A stretch of DNA of 64,000 nt from SG-bin7 sp964498095 (GTDB lineage: Bacteria > Bdellovibrionota > Bdellovibrionia > Bdellovibrionales > SG-bin7): positions 1 through 64,000 of the forward strand of contig CAZCFY010000009.1 of the NCBI GenBank assembly GCA_964498095.1, in the 5' to 3' direction. The notes beneath the pieces are model-generated. The model saw only the letters and a list, made by a program, of their open reading frames with translations, made no database searches and was not told the DNA's origin. Numbering within the stretch: position 1 is the stretch's first letter; each line of letters begins with the position of its first letter. The translations under genes and the position numbers were made by a program. Below, piece by piece: positions 49,721 through 59,947 of the stretch.

Positions 49721-50353
49721 CTACTCAGACTTTAGGCCGCTGTAGCGGTCAAAGGTAGCTTTAGAATCATCTGCTTGGCTCTTCCACTTCTTGACTTCTT
49801 TTTGATATGAAGCCTGCTTTGATATCCAAGTGGCGCGTTCCGCCTCGGTAGTTTTAACTCGGGAATCAATTTGATTACGCAAATCTGCCACATTTTTTCG
49901 CTGCTGATCCCATTCCTGCTTTTCTTGATCGATTTGCACCAATCGCTCTTGATAGGCTTGAATGTTTTCTTCGCGCTTGGCTTTATTTGTCTCAAGTTTT
50001 TGGAGAGCTTCCTTTAACTTCGCGATTTGCGCTTCTTCGCCTTTTAGCCTTTTCTTCTCGTCTTCGATATGGTTGCCAACGGTCACCTTTTGTTTATCAA
50101 GTTCCTTTTTATTGGCATCGATTTGCTTATCGCCCAGGTTTAACTGTTTACGCTGATCCCTAAACGTAGTTAAAGCTTTGTCGATTTCCGTAATATTTTT
50201 ATCCACGCGGTCAAGATTGTCTTTATAGGACTCGTAGTTAGCCGAACTATTGGCGGCATTGTTTTTTAACTGATCAATCTTCTTTTCAACGTCAGTCTTG
50301 GTCCACGCCGTACCCGCCGAAAGCAATAATGACAATACGATTAGTTTTTTCAT
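49721..50353 (-). CDS. Periplasmic coiled-coil protein, last gene of the gliding cluster
   Basis: A 210-residue protein with a signal peptide (KKLIVLSLLLSAGTAW). Almost all the rest is one long heptad-rich coiled coil (DNLDRVDKNITEIDKAL, then EDEKKRLKGEEAQIAKLKEAL and QKQEWDQQRKNVADL-type segments). No family is recognised. It follows the large TPR gene by 9 bp, so it is likely part of the same envelope machine, perhaps as a periplasmic rod. AGGAG precedes the ATG. Confidence 0.8.
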   Translation of the reverse strand: MKKLIVLSLLLSAGTAWTKTDVEKKIDQLKNNAANSSANYESYKDNLDRVDKNITEIDKALTTFRDQRKQLNLGDKQIDANKKELDKQKVTVGNHIEDEKKRLKGEEAQIAKLKEALQKLETNKAKREENIQAYQERLVQIDQEKQEWDQQRKNVADLRNQIDSRVKTTEAERATWISKQASYQKEVKKWKSQADDSKATFDRYSGLKSE

Positions 50354-50362
50354 AAAATACTC

Positions 50363-52864
50363 CTATAACTTCGCGTTCTTTTTTTCTTTAGGACAGTTAT
50401 TTTCAAGGGACGATCTAAAATTACCGATTTCGTCCTCCCAAATTTCACCATCAAATTCCCAGTTCATATTCTTCTGGTTATCCTTAACATGCTTGGGCTT
50501 TTGCAAGTTGCCTTTTTCACCGCCCGCCACTTGAAAGCGTATGTTTTCGCCCGAGCCAGCGTAAACTTCGTATTTAAGAAGTTCATTGTTGGCGATAATT
50601 TCGTCGAGCTCCTCTTTTACGGCCTTTAAGCGTTTAACCAAAATTTTCTCGGCGCGTGAGCGCTGGAAGTTCTTTTTGTTGACCGCTAAGGCTACGCCTT
50701 TAACTTTTAAATCGCGAAAGTTCGCTTGGGCCTTTTTTACCATTTCGATACGAAACTCCAGGTTGCCAAGACGCCTATTTACGGCGTTGAGTTGCGCCTT
50801 CATTTCCTGAATTTCCATTGGCGAAACCGGCGCCGCGTTTTTGGCCTTCAAAGCCTGAGCTAAACGCGAAGTCAACGAGCGTGATTCGGTCTTTAAGCTC
50901 ATAATTTTACCACCGATGCGGTTTAGATCCTTAACAAAGAAGTTCTCGACAAAACGCCATTGTTCAATTTCGTCCACCATTTCATTAACCGCATTTTGCG
51001 CGTTAATAAAGTCACGGTGGCGGGCCATTTCGCGCACGACTTGCGAAGGTAAGCCGTTTACATTGGTAAGATTTGGATTTTGCAAATGAGCCTTAACAGT
51101 TTCGTAGTACTTCGCCGGCGATTTATTCTCGGTCATATACTTTTCGATACCTTGGGACCAACCGGAATGAATGCGGTCAAACACATTCACGGTTTGGAAG
51201 GCATCGCCGTACTGACAAAGATTTAAGTAGCCAATCGTGCGCACCGCAAAGGACTCAGGCTTATAAACTTTGGCAAAAATATTTGTCTGCACCGAGAACA
51301 TGTTACCAATGGCGCCCGCAGGGTCATTACCTTGCAGCTGGGCCCAGCCCTGCTCGATTAAACCTTGTACCCACTGTGGATGGTCTTTCTTGATTTTTAA
51401 GAAAGACTGGCTGGCTTCGGTATATTGCTTATTATTGTAATAAGTGCGCCCCATATTTAGATGCACGAGGGGTTCGATCTTATGGGGGTCACCTTTTTTA
51501 TTTATATAGTCAACAAGGCGCTTACCTGTTTCGATGCTTTCTTTATAATTTCCTAGCAAAATCTGTGAGCTAAAAACTATAAATTGCGCGCGTGAGTAAT
51601 AAGGGCTTGAGTCAGAAACTTTTTTAGCATGATTCGCCGCTGACTCGGCGTTGCCATCATGGGCCGCCACTTTTGCCAATAGAAAGTGAATAGCCTCGAG
51701 AGTATCGCCAGAAATATTTGTATATTTCTCTTTTCCACTGCGGACAATTTCGGCCACTTCGTCTTCAAAGGCAAATTTAACGTCATTGGAAATGGAACTC
51801 AAAGCGGGCAATCCGTATTCGGCACTTTGTGTACCGATAACGGTTCGCATATCTTCTACGTACTGCGCATAAAGCCCCATCTCTAACTCACACTTACCCG
51901 CTAGATAACGGGCCTCAGCGGCATATTGACTTTTGTCTTTGACGGATTGGAGTAAGCCAACCATGTTGTGACAAGATTTATTATTATCGTTGATCAGATA
52001 ACTTGCCACCATGATAAGTTCCGGTTCGGATAAAGGATTAAGTTCCTTTTCTGTTACGGGCAGCGGTTGATCTAGTACATAACTAACCCGGTCTATTTTT
52101 TCCTTTGTCACCGGGAAGTCACCGGTTTTAATTTTGGAAACAATATCTTTAGCTTCCGCGACTTTTTCAATAACTTTAGGAATTACACCTTCGGTTTGCT
52201 TTTTATTAATCACTTCGGGCGAAGCCAGTGCCTTGAAGGGTTTAAGTTTTATGGCTTTAAAATCAATTTTGTCGCCAATCATTTCTTTAGCGGAAACTTT
52301 GTCCTCGAGGCCAATGTCAAGCAGTGGAACTTCTTTTTTAATTTTTGGTATGACAACGACGCCTGATTTATTGCGAGTCAAAGTTTGGTCACCCTTACGG
52401 CCAGCTTCCACCGCCAAGTGTTTAGCGTCCTTTAGTTCTTTGGTCATTTTTTTGATCTGTTGTGCCGAAGTGCCACGGTCCTCGTCTTCTAATAGAGTTT
52501 CTTTGGCGACTTTCGGCGAAGTCACAGTAGATGCTGGCGACGCAGCGGCTTTGTCACTAGTGACTTCTGCAGCGGTAGTAGCACCGGAGTTTTCGTTAGC
52601 CGGCGCCGGGCTCGCGGCACCGTCATTGGCTGGTATACGTTGCGGGTCTTGAGGCTGTGCCACCTGTTGTTGGTTGTTTTTGTTCTCTTCTTTCTTATCG
52701 AAAAAGCGGTTGGCCCAGGTGCGTACCTTCACTTCGATTTTTTTGGCCTCATTTTTAGCGCGCGAAACTAAGTTATTCCAGCGCGATCCCCAACTCTCGT
52801 CGGCAAAGGCATTGGCCGAAAAACTTAACGCCAAAACTAAAATTAATAAATTAAGCTTTTTCAT
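50363..52864 (-). CDS. Large exported TPR protein, GltC-like
   Basis: An 833-residue periplasmic protein with a signal peptide (LLILVLALSFSANAFA). A low-complexity Gln/Pro/Ala region (about 60-125) is followed by a TPR/helical solenoid (about 280-590; RYLAGKCELEMGLYAQY, HLNMGRTYYNNKQYTEASQSFLKI). A coiled coil occupies about 655-770 and a short beta-like tail has AGSGENIRFQVAGGEKG. In Myxococcus the gliding protein GltC is a periplasmic TPR protein encoded next to barrel proteins GltA/GltB, and the order here is alike. The equivalence is inference from layout. Confidence 0.78.
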   Translation of the reverse strand: MKKLNLLILVLALSFSANAFADESWGSRWNNLVSRAKNEAKKIEVKVRTWANRFFDKKEENKNNQQQVAQPQDPQRIPANDGAASPAPANENSGATTAAEVTSDKAAASPASTVTSPKVAKETLLEDEDRGTSAQQIKKMTKELKDAKHLAVEAGRKGDQTLTRNKSGVVVIPKIKKEVPLLDIGLEDKVSAKEMIGDKIDFKAIKLKPFKALASPEVINKKQTEGVIPKVIEKVAEAKDIVSKIKTGDFPVTKEKIDRVSYVLDQPLPVTEKELNPLSEPELIMVASYLINDNNKSCHNMVGLLQSVKDKSQYAAEARYLAGKCELEMGLYAQYVEDMRTVIGTQSAEYGLPALSSISNDVKFAFEDEVAEIVRSGKEKYTNISGDTLEAIHFLLAKVAAHDGNAESAANHAKKVSDSSPYYSRAQFIVFSSQILLGNYKESIETGKRLVDYINKKGDPHKIEPLVHLNMGRTYYNNKQYTEASQSFLKIKKDHPQWVQGLIEQGWAQLQGNDPAGAIGNMFSVQTNIFAKVYKPESFAVRTIGYLNLCQYGDAFQTVNVFDRIHSGWSQGIEKYMTENKSPAKYYETVKAHLQNPNLTNVNGLPSQVVREMARHRDFINAQNAVNEMVDEIEQWRFVENFFVKDLNRIGGKIMSLKTESRSLTSRLAQALKAKNAAPVSPMEIQEMKAQLNAVNRRLGNLEFRIEMVKKAQANFRDLKVKGVALAVNKKNFQRSRAEKILVKRLKAVKEELDEIIANNELLKYEVYAGSGENIRFQVAGGEKGNLQKPKHVKDNQKNMNWEFDGEIWEDEIGNFRSSLENNCPKEKKNAKL

Positions 52865-52876
52865 AAGCTTTTCCCC

Positions 52877-53698
52877 TTAAAAAAAGTACGTTATTCCAAA
52901 TACCAAGTAGCTAGAGTAGATTGGGTCGTTACGTTTTTCGATCCCGCGGCTCACATTGGAGTACCCAAGTACCCTTTCCGCCACCCACTTGTTTTTAAAA
53001 TCAAAGCGGAAAGCCAATTCTTTGGAAATGAAAAACTGTTGGGTGAAATCTAAAGTATAACCAAGTGCAGAATCGCTACGATTTCCTGTATCCACGAACT
53101 GTTCGTAATTCGTGATACCAATACCCGGCGATACGCCAAAGTCAAAGTACATGATTTTACTTCCGAGCAGACTAGCTTTGGCGTAGATTGGAATCCAGTT
53201 ATAGGCCACACCGATAAATTGGGTGTCGCGGTTCATATCCGGCCGAACCCCACTGCCGTATTGACCTAAAAAATCGCTGACAAGTTTACTGTCTTTAAAA
53301 TCATATTTTGTATAATTAAGTTCTATGCCGGAACGCTCACTCCAATAATAGTTTACGGCCACTGACGTAAGTAAGCCGGTATTATAGCTATCATTCGCAG
53401 GGAAGCCCGCGCTTACTGCCAAAGAAACTCTGCCGACTTTGGTGTACGTACGGTTCTGTACGACGGTAAAGTCTGTGTCCTGCGAAGACCAATATTTTTC
53501 TTCTAAACCAGAAACATCTAATTTTTCATCTTTGCCTGTTGGTGCAGGTGCTGCCGGGGCTTGTCCCGGCGCTGTGGCCGCAGGAACCGCCGCTGGCGCC
53601 GCTTTCTTTTTGCGGGTATATTGTGTCGACTGCCCGCGGACTTCGCCGGCAGCAAAAAGCACTACTAGAAGAACAAGAAACGTATTCCGACGGCCCAT
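52877..53698 (-). CDS. Outer-membrane beta-barrel protein, GltA/GltB/GltH-like
   Basis: A 273-residue protein with a signal peptide to about residue 22. An Ala/Pro-rich linker (about 30-55) is followed by alternating strands to the terminal Phe-Phe (GITYFF), typical of small outer-membrane barrels. Recognisable segments are GRVSLAVSAGFPANDSYNTG and SGIELNYTKYDF. It resembles the myxobacterial-type outer-membrane barrel family found in gliding clusters. It lies between the GltG-like gene and the large TPR gene with AGGAGG upstream. Confidence 0.8.
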   Translation of the reverse strand: MGRRNTFLVLLVVLFAAGEVRGQSTQYTRKKKAAPAAVPAATAPGQAPAAPAPTGKDEKLDVSGLEEKYWSSQDTDFTVVQNRTYTKVGRVSLAVSAGFPANDSYNTGLLTSVAVNYYWSERSGIELNYTKYDFKDSKLVSDFLGQYGSGVRPDMNRDTQFIGVAYNWIPIYAKASLLGSKIMYFDFGVSPGIGITNYEQFVDTGNRSDSALGYTLDFTQQFFISKELAFRFDFKNKWVAERVLGYSNVSRGIEKRNDPIYSSYLVFGITYFF

Positions 53699-53751
53699 AG
53701 GGCTATCCTCCTTCAGCTAAACGTCCTATTCTTATCTAAGCGAGAACTTTT

Positions 53752-55320
53752 TTAGTTCGTGCTCTTAAATAAGAACGGATATGATACGAGTACGGTAGCT
53801 CCACCTTTCGGGGTTGGAAATACCCAACTCGCAACACGCTTCAGAATACATCCCTCGACTATAGCGTCTTGTAAGGTTGAAGATCCAATTTTTGATTGAA
53901 CGACAGAACCTGTCGCACCAATCGTGAACTGCACTTTTATTTTTCCGTATAAATCTGGTTTGGCGCTTAACTGGCGCTCATAACAATAACGAATGTGACC
54001 AATTTGAGTCGAAATATATTGCGCGATCACGTCGCGGTCTAATCCGCCATCGACGTCGGCCTCTTCTTCAATTGTACCAACATTTCCAGTGCCAACCGAA
54101 CCAGTCGTTAGAGCGCCATATTGTTTGTAAGATCCTGCACCACCTGCGCCTACTGTGCCAATGCCGCCAATTTTATGGGTGCCGCCACCGTTTCCAGCGC
54201 CAACGGCGATATTGCCCAAAGCAGATTTGCTAATGCTCGCTAAACTTGCGGTAGCTCCTTGAGGAATTCCGCCAGAGACATTTGAATTGTCCTTATTATT
54301 TACCTTTACTAAATTTCCAGAAACCGCTCGTTTTGAGAGTCGGCCAATAAGCCCCGCTAAATTTGCCGCGCGGATTTGCTTAATGGCTTTTTGCCCTGAG
54401 CTTGCGGCGGGACCAGCGTCAAAGCTTACGTTTTTATTTAATAGATTTTTCTTCGGCGAAACCGCTTCTACCGTGGCATTAGGATCGGGATTCGGTCCTT
54501 TTGGTTTACCACGATTCATTAATGAGGCGGTTATCTTCTCAGATTTATCAACTTTCCTTTTCACCACTTTGGCATCATATACCATCTGGGTATAAGGATT
54601 TAAAACCTTGGGAATTTCGGTTTCTTCGGGTTTGCCGCCAATGTAAGGAACAGTGAATACGAAAAGCAAACCCAGCATGACAAGAGCGGCCTGAGCTAAA
54701 CTCTTTCGCATGTCATGAGGAAGAATATCGTTCCATGCTACATGTTGAGTTTTGGTGCGAGAGAGGCTCACTAATCGCTGCTGCACTGTTAAATTACCAA
54801 ATGTATGCCACACCCATTGTTTGGTTTTAGGCGGTGGCAAAACCTCACTTTTTATGCCGTAACAAAATTCAAAGTTTTGTTCTATAGGTAAAAATTGCGT
54901 TTCAACAACATGGCTCTTTTGCCGAATAACCACTTGCTGGACGAGATTTTCCGAATTCGAACTTTCGATGTCGCGCGCTTCCTTCTGAAAAAGTACGCGG
55001 CGCACTTCGCAGGGTTTAACATCCAGAGTATGAGCCCCAATTTCAAACTTCATGGGACCAGAAATCTTATGCTCGACCAAGTCACCCGCTTTTTTGTCGC
55101 CGGCGATATTACCTTTGAGTGTGCCAACATCACTCACCCACCAGGAGTCTTCGCGAAACTCAATAATGGCATGGATGCCACTTACATCGTCACCGAGTAA
55201 CCTAAAGTCGGCATCGCGTGAGGACCCAATGGTAAAATACTTATTACCAGGTCGTAAATGACGCTGCTTTAGGAAGCGATTTTCATGTCTATGTTCTACT
55301 CTTAATTGTACAGTTTTCAT
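53752..55320 (-). CDS. gltG: FHA-domain, TonB-like gliding protein GltG
   Basis: A 522-residue inner-membrane protein. Residues about 25-105 form an FHA domain (YFTIGSSRDADFRL, VSGIHAIIEF, SDVGTLKGN) in the cytosol. One helix lies at about 215-232 (ALVMLGLLFVFTVPYIGG). A long Gly/Ser/Ala-rich periplasmic stretch leads to the AgmX/PglI C-terminal domain (about 425-520; GHIRYCYERQLSAKPDLYGKI, ILKRVASWVFPTPKGG), which is TonB-like. This layout is that of GltG (PglI) of Myxococcus, which couples the AglRQS proton motor to the outer envelope. Gene order supports this. Confidence 0.87.
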   Translation of the reverse strand: MKTVQLRVEHRHENRFLKQRHLRPGNKYFTIGSSRDADFRLLGDDVSGIHAIIEFREDSWWVSDVGTLKGNIAGDKKAGDLVEHKISGPMKFEIGAHTLDVKPCEVRRVLFQKEARDIESSNSENLVQQVVIRQKSHVVETQFLPIEQNFEFCYGIKSEVLPPPKTKQWVWHTFGNLTVQQRLVSLSRTKTQHVAWNDILPHDMRKSLAQAALVMLGLLFVFTVPYIGGKPEETEIPKVLNPYTQMVYDAKVVKRKVDKSEKITASLMNRGKPKGPNPDPNATVEAVSPKKNLLNKNVSFDAGPAASSGQKAIKQIRAANLAGLIGRLSKRAVSGNLVKVNNKDNSNVSGGIPQGATASLASISKSALGNIAVGAGNGGGTHKIGGIGTVGAGGAGSYKQYGALTTGSVGTGNVGTIEEEADVDGGLDRDVIAQYISTQIGHIRYCYERQLSAKPDLYGKIKVQFTIGATGSVVQSKIGSSTLQDAIVEGCILKRVASWVFPTPKGGATVLVSYPFLFKSTN

Positions 55321-55331
55321 CTAAACCCCAA

Positions 55332-55571
55332 TTAATGTATATATTCCAACGACTCTTTGACGCCATCGTTGAGTTTCTTTTTAACTTTATACACTGGCGC
55401 AAAGTCCATTCCCTTTTTTTGTACTAGGTATGACCCGTCGGGGCTGCGAATTTTTCCATTAACGTCGGTATCGGCGAAATCGACCTTTTGAACATTACCA
55501 CGTTTAACGGTTTCAGCACCCATTGCGAGCGCGCTGGATAATAAAATTACTAGTAGGAGAGATTTTTTCAC
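55332..55571 (-). CDS. Small periplasmic protein in the gliding cluster
   Basis: A 79-residue protein with a signal peptide (SLLLVILLSSALAMGA). A beta-type mature part follows (VQKVDFADTDVNGKI, GSYLVQKKGMDFAPVYKVKK). The start is GTG at 55571 after GGAGG, overlapping the previous stop. It occupies the place of gltF between the GltE-like and GltG-like genes, but sequence alone does not prove that. Confidence 0.72.
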   Translation of the reverse strand: MKKSLLLVILLSSALAMGAETVKRGNVQKVDFADTDVNGKIRSPDGSYLVQKKGMDFAPVYKVKKKLNDGVKESLEYIH

Positions 55572-56482
55572 TTACCACCTCCGGACTTTGTCGAAGCCAC
55601 TTTGCGGTCAGCTTCGGCCTTCTTGACCTTAATAACCTTTTCCAAATCTTCAATGCGTTTATTTAATTGAAATTTACCGTCGCCCACTGTTCGCAGTGCT
55701 AAGTATTCGGCGAGGGCTTCCTCATGCTTTTGAAAATGCGTTTCTAAAATCTGGGCACGCTCATAACGGGCTTCCAAATCACGTTTGTCTTTGGCAATTA
55801 CTCGTTCTAAGAAATCCAAGGCTAATTTGGCATCGCCATTAACAACTAAACAACGTGCGGCGCCCACTAAGGCATCGCGATGAAATGGTTCATATTTTAA
55901 AACATTACGGAAGCTGCGTTCGGCAGCCGCTAAGTTTCCGCTGCGCAAACGAATTTGTCCTAAGAACAAATCGGCCTCGTAAAGGTTAGAATCTAATTTA
56001 ATTGCTTTTTCAAATTCCACCACGGCACTGTCAGTTTCGCCATTTTTTAGATAGATGCGGCCACGCTGATAAGGAAAGAGCGCCATAGTTTTATCCTTTT
56101 CACCGGCTTGCTCTAGCATCCAAAACGCCCGGCCCATATCCCCGCGTGCATCGGCGGCCAAACTTAGAAAATAAAATCCCCAGGGAGCTGTTGGAAACCT
56201 ATCCGCCATGTACTGACCGACAAATTCGAGGTTACTCCACTTTTCACGTGCCGCACATGTCGTGCCAAAATCCACGGCCTCACGCCATGTTTTGCTATCC
56301 ATTTCACGAGACGTATTAGGACAACGTCGGTTGCCCTCTCTAAGAACTTTGCGCGCTAAGATGGTTTGGGCCTCTACGGTATAATTTTTTCCAGCTACCT
56401 GCGGATCTTTGGTCGCTAATTGCGGACCCGTCGCGCAACCAAAACCAAGGCTTGCCACAAGAATATATCTAATGGTTTTCAT
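55568..56482 (-). CDS. TPR lipoprotein, GltE/AglT-like
   Basis: A 304-residue outer-membrane-type lipoprotein with lipobox LGFGC (Cys at about residue 16). At least four TPR units follow (YQRGRIYLKNGETDSAVVEF, ADLFLGQIRLRSGNLAAAERS, ALVGAARCLVVNGDAKLALDF). A Lys-rich C-terminus ends it. In Myxococcus AglT/GltE is a TPR lipoprotein of the gliding machine. The ATG follows GGGAGG and overlaps the upstream TPR gene by 4 bp. Confidence 0.82.
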   Translation of the reverse strand: MKTIRYILVASLGFGCATGPQLATKDPQVAGKNYTVEAQTILARKVLREGNRRCPNTSREMDSKTWREAVDFGTTCAAREKWSNLEFVGQYMADRFPTAPWGFYFLSLAADARGDMGRAFWMLEQAGEKDKTMALFPYQRGRIYLKNGETDSAVVEFEKAIKLDSNLYEADLFLGQIRLRSGNLAAAERSFRNVLKYEPFHRDALVGAARCLVVNGDAKLALDFLERVIAKDKRDLEARYERAQILETHFQKHEEALAEYLALRTVGDGKFQLNKRIEDLEKVIKVKKAEADRKVASTKSGGGK

Positions 56483-59427
56483 GTGCTAACCTCCCGCAAC
56501 GTCGGTAACGCCAAACTTGGTGGTGTAACTTGAATATTAAAATGTGGGGCCGCAGCGTTTTGCGCGCGATTAAGAGCCTGCCGAAGCTCCTCGGCGGTTG
56601 AATCTGTTAATCCAGCTTTAGTAGCTTGAGATAATGCGGAACTTAGAGTTCCTAAGCCCTTATCTTCGATAGGTGACGCCAACTCTTCAAGCTGTGCCCG
56701 GAAAGCTTTTTCATCATCTGCGGGCGTACCAGCTGGGGTTTCAATCGCGCGAACGGCTTGAGCAAAGTGTAAGTAACTTTCTCCTAAACGTTTTAGGGCC
56801 ATTAAACCGACTTTGGTGTTACCCATTTTTACCACAGACTCATACGCACTTTGAACCTTTTCAAGTCTTTGAGTTTTTAATTGTAAAACCAGGGCTAAGC
56901 GTTCTGGCTTAGCTTTTAAGCTTTGACCACGAAATTCTTCTTCAAGAACCTGACCTTGATAAAAGCGCGCCATGGAGCGCACGTAATCCAAAGAAGCGTG
57001 GCTCATTGATAAAATTCGCTTTGCCGTTTCAAAGGCCCGCGCATAATCCTTGCGCTCCATTTCTTCTTCCAGTTGGCTCAATGTAATTTGCCCCATGATC
57101 GGTTGAACGCCATGACTAAAGATTAATCCCTGCACTTTTTTGAGATTACCTCGCGTACCTAGTGACTTTTCCATGACATACCAACGATTAATGATGTCAT
57201 GATCAACGCTACCTTTGGAGTTGACATTTTTTTCAAAAAGTTTGCGCGCTAACTCCTTATTGTCAGATACGGAAAAGAAGTTAGCTGCCATAAGTTCCCA
57301 TTTTCGCGCATCCTTGGGATCACGCTTTGCCACGTCCAACAAAACGGTACCGGCCTCTTGGACCCTGCCCGTTTTCTCAAATGCTTGGGCAGAACGTAAA
57401 AGCATTTCTTTGGCATTTTTGTCGTCGGGATAAGTTAAGACATACTGATGGCCTTGGGTCGCGGCTTCATAGAATTTACCGATCTTATAGTATAGTTCGA
57501 CGGCATTCCACCAAGCGCGGCTAGCTAAATTGGACTTTGGGTTCTGTTTGGTAAAGGCAAGGTACTCATTAATCGCCTTTTCGAGTTCACCCTTTTCCTC
57601 AACGACTTGAATTTCCGCAAAGTAAGATTCGTGATATATTTTTGTGAGCTTCTCGCGGCGCTCATTGTTATTTTCCTTATTAGCCAGTGACCTAGAGTAA
57701 TTTTTTAGTTCCGTATAGGACTTTTGTTTATTATGGATGTCCATTAATAAGTCCTGCGACCGGACGGCAAGATCGGAATTATCTTTTTGCGCACCAATCT
57801 CCAGGAAATATTTCTTCGCTTCATCAAACCGATTTTGAGTGAACGCGATGAAGCCAATTTTATATTTCGTGTCAGTTACGAATTTACCTTTAGGACTTCC
57901 CTTAAAATAAACTTCGGCCAGAGTCTTAAATGATTTTGTGTCGGCCTCATTCCAAGGCTTGTCACCTACGGCTTTTTCTAAGCTTACAAGGGCGCCGTAT
58001 CCAGCATCATGGCGAAGCTTTTCATCCTTGTTTTCCGCTAATGTCACGGCGGCATAGGTTTCGCTTGCCTCGCGGAATTTTTGGTTTTGGAAAAGTAATT
58101 CAGCGAAGTTAAAACGCATGGGATTTAAATTTTCGGTAGACTTCGTACCGTCCAGAAATAAACGGTAGGCGCTTTCCGCGGCGATTGCCAACTCTTTAAA
58201 TTGGGACTGCTTTCGCCACATACGGTGCCATTTGGTGGCTAATTTCAAGCTTGTGTCATCGAATAATCCACGGCAGTCGGTATCGGCGGTTGCCGTAAAT
58301 CCTTGCGAAATGTCCTCTAGCTTATTGTCACGTTGCGCTTTCGACCATGTACTGTTGGACTGACAAACTTCATGAAATTTGGCCAATTCGCGCACGCTGC
58401 CATTTCGATCTTTCAATGTTTCATAGTTATTGGCAAGTTCATTATAGGCCGTCGGGACATAAACCGATCGCGGTGAGTTTTCAACGAGATCATGCAGTAT
58501 AATAGATAAATCTTTGTAACGACTATGCGTTTTATAAAGTTCCGATAATCTAATTAAGACAGGCGCCACGCCAAACGGGCCCGCTGGTTTTAAGAAGTAA
58601 CCGTAGGCATTTTTCGCCGGATATACATCCTCGAAAAATAGGGCCATGTCTTCTAGAGCTTCTTTGCGTAAATCCAATCGGGAATCAAGACCTTCACGAT
58701 GAACTTTTTCACCAAAAGCGACAAGAGCTTCGAGTTCGCCAAGCCCAGACTTCGCGTCGTGCATATTATAATAAGTCCAAGCGGTCTTGTATAACCCATA
58801 AGGATAAACCCGAGCTTCTGGATATTTTTTGATATCATTAAAATATTTGATGGCTTTTTCAAAACTACGTTCTTGGAAATACATTTCGCCTATTGATAAG
58901 TAGGCGTCAGGAATTGTATCTGAGTCGGGAAATTCATTAATTAACTTGTTTAATAAAGTTTTTGATTTTGCGTTGTTACGAATTGTTTGATTTGCAAAGC
59001 CGTTATTAAAAAGTACTAAGTCCATTTGGCCATAGCGCGGAAATCTCCGAATAATACCATCATAAATATCTATGGCATTTAGAATTGCGCGCTTTTCCGT
59101 CGCTTTCCCAATTTTTGGTATTAAATCCCTCAGCCTGTCGTTGGACTTATTGAGTTCGAAAAAGCGGTTGGTTTTAGACTGGCGCATATAAAGTTCGGCT
59201 TTACGGAAAAGTAAATCCGGCTCTATGGATGTCCCACGTTTCTGCCTTAATAATTTATCCAGTTGAGCCATAGCTTTTGCTTCGGTGCTTTTCACCAGCA
59301 TTTCAGTTTTTAACGCACGAACCTCGACAGTGGACTCATCGTTACCCTTGAGTTCCCGCATTGCAGGGCTATCTTTAGCCTGAGCACCGCTTGATATTAA
59401 CAAAAGCAATAAGGCTAATAACTTCAC
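56479..59427 (-). CDS. Large periplasmic TPR protein, GltD/AgmU-like
   Basis: A 982-residue exported protein with a short signal peptide (LLALLLLLISSGAQA). TPR-like repeats run over nearly its full length (AYLSIGEMYFQERSFEKAIKYF, AWWNAVELYYKIGKFYEAATQG, SAQAFEKTGRVQEAGTVLLDV). The start is GTG at 59427 with GGGAG upstream. Its place between the TolR-like genes and a TPR lipoprotein matches GltD (AgmU) in gliding clusters. It would sit in the periplasm as a scaffold. Other AgmK-type relations are possible. Confidence 0.82.
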   Translation of the reverse strand: MKLLALLLLLISSGAQAKDSPAMRELKGNDESTVEVRALKTEMLVKSTEAKAMAQLDKLLRQKRGTSIEPDLLFRKAELYMRQSKTNRFFELNKSNDRLRDLIPKIGKATEKRAILNAIDIYDGIIRRFPRYGQMDLVLFNNGFANQTIRNNAKSKTLLNKLINEFPDSDTIPDAYLSIGEMYFQERSFEKAIKYFNDIKKYPEARVYPYGLYKTAWTYYNMHDAKSGLGELEALVAFGEKVHREGLDSRLDLRKEALEDMALFFEDVYPAKNAYGYFLKPAGPFGVAPVLIRLSELYKTHSRYKDLSIILHDLVENSPRSVYVPTAYNELANNYETLKDRNGSVRELAKFHEVCQSNSTWSKAQRDNKLEDISQGFTATADTDCRGLFDDTSLKLATKWHRMWRKQSQFKELAIAAESAYRLFLDGTKSTENLNPMRFNFAELLFQNQKFREASETYAAVTLAENKDEKLRHDAGYGALVSLEKAVGDKPWNEADTKSFKTLAEVYFKGSPKGKFVTDTKYKIGFIAFTQNRFDEAKKYFLEIGAQKDNSDLAVRSQDLLMDIHNKQKSYTELKNYSRSLANKENNNERREKLTKIYHESYFAEIQVVEEKGELEKAINEYLAFTKQNPKSNLASRAWWNAVELYYKIGKFYEAATQGHQYVLTYPDDKNAKEMLLRSAQAFEKTGRVQEAGTVLLDVAKRDPKDARKWELMAANFFSVSDNKELARKLFEKNVNSKGSVDHDIINRWYVMEKSLGTRGNLKKVQGLIFSHGVQPIMGQITLSQLEEEMERKDYARAFETAKRILSMSHASLDYVRSMARFYQGQVLEEEFRGQSLKAKPERLALVLQLKTQRLEKVQSAYESVVKMGNTKVGLMALKRLGESYLHFAQAVRAIETPAGTPADDEKAFRAQLEELASPIEDKGLGTLSSALSQATKAGLTDSTAEELRQALNRAQNAAAPHFNIQVTPPSLALPTLREVST

Positions 59428-59431
59428 GTGA

Positions 59432-59944
59432 TTATTCTCCCAAATTCACTGACGCTAATTTTACATTCGCAAAGCCCGCCGAGGTCGCGGTGTACATGAC
59501 TTGCTTTAAAACCTCATAGTTTAAGCGCGAGTCAGCAAGCATTACGACTTTACCCTCGAATTCCACGGTTTCATTGACTTTAGCAATCTTCTTAGAATTC
59601 TCCGCTTCCTTATCTAACTCTTCGTAAAGCGCAGGAATAAACATCTTATCTTTGGCGTCTAAGGCGGCCGCTGAGATTTTACCCTCAGCAATTTCCGCAA
59701 CCTTTTTATCGTTCACAAAAACGCCGTTGCGAGTAACGACGAGTTTTAACGCTTCGACGGGATCTCCCGCCGAGTAGGCTTGCGGCAATTCTAGGCCTTC
59801 AATCGGCGTGATTTGCGCCGAACTAGTTGACTGTTGATGCAATAAGAAGGCGAGTAAAATTGTCATCATGTCGCACATGGAAGTAATTTGCACCGTGAAT
59901 GTCGATTTCTTATTAAATTTTCTCATTGTCTCTAAAATATTCAC
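59432..59944 (-). CDS. TolR/ExbD-like motor subunit, second copy
   Basis: A 170-residue protein with a short cytosolic tail and one helix (about 18-40; VQITSMCDMMTILLAFLLHQ) with Asp-Met-Met at its start, where TolR/ExbD carry the proton-binding Asp. A periplasmic domain follows (LKLVVTRNGVFVNDKKVAEI, VVMLADSRLNYEVLKQVM). Start is GTG 59944 after GAGGG; an ATG six codons in is an alternative. AglQ and AglS are the two TolR-type subunits in Myxococcus; which one this is cannot be told. Confidence 0.85.
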   Translation of the reverse strand: MNILETMRKFNKKSTFTVQITSMCDMMTILLAFLLHQQSTSSAQITPIEGLELPQAYSAGDPVEALKLVVTRNGVFVNDKKVAEIAEGKISAAALDAKDKMFIPALYEELDKEAENSKKIAKVNETVEFEGKVVMLADSRLNYEVLKQVMYTATSAGFANVKLASVNLGE

Positions 59945-59947
59945 GAC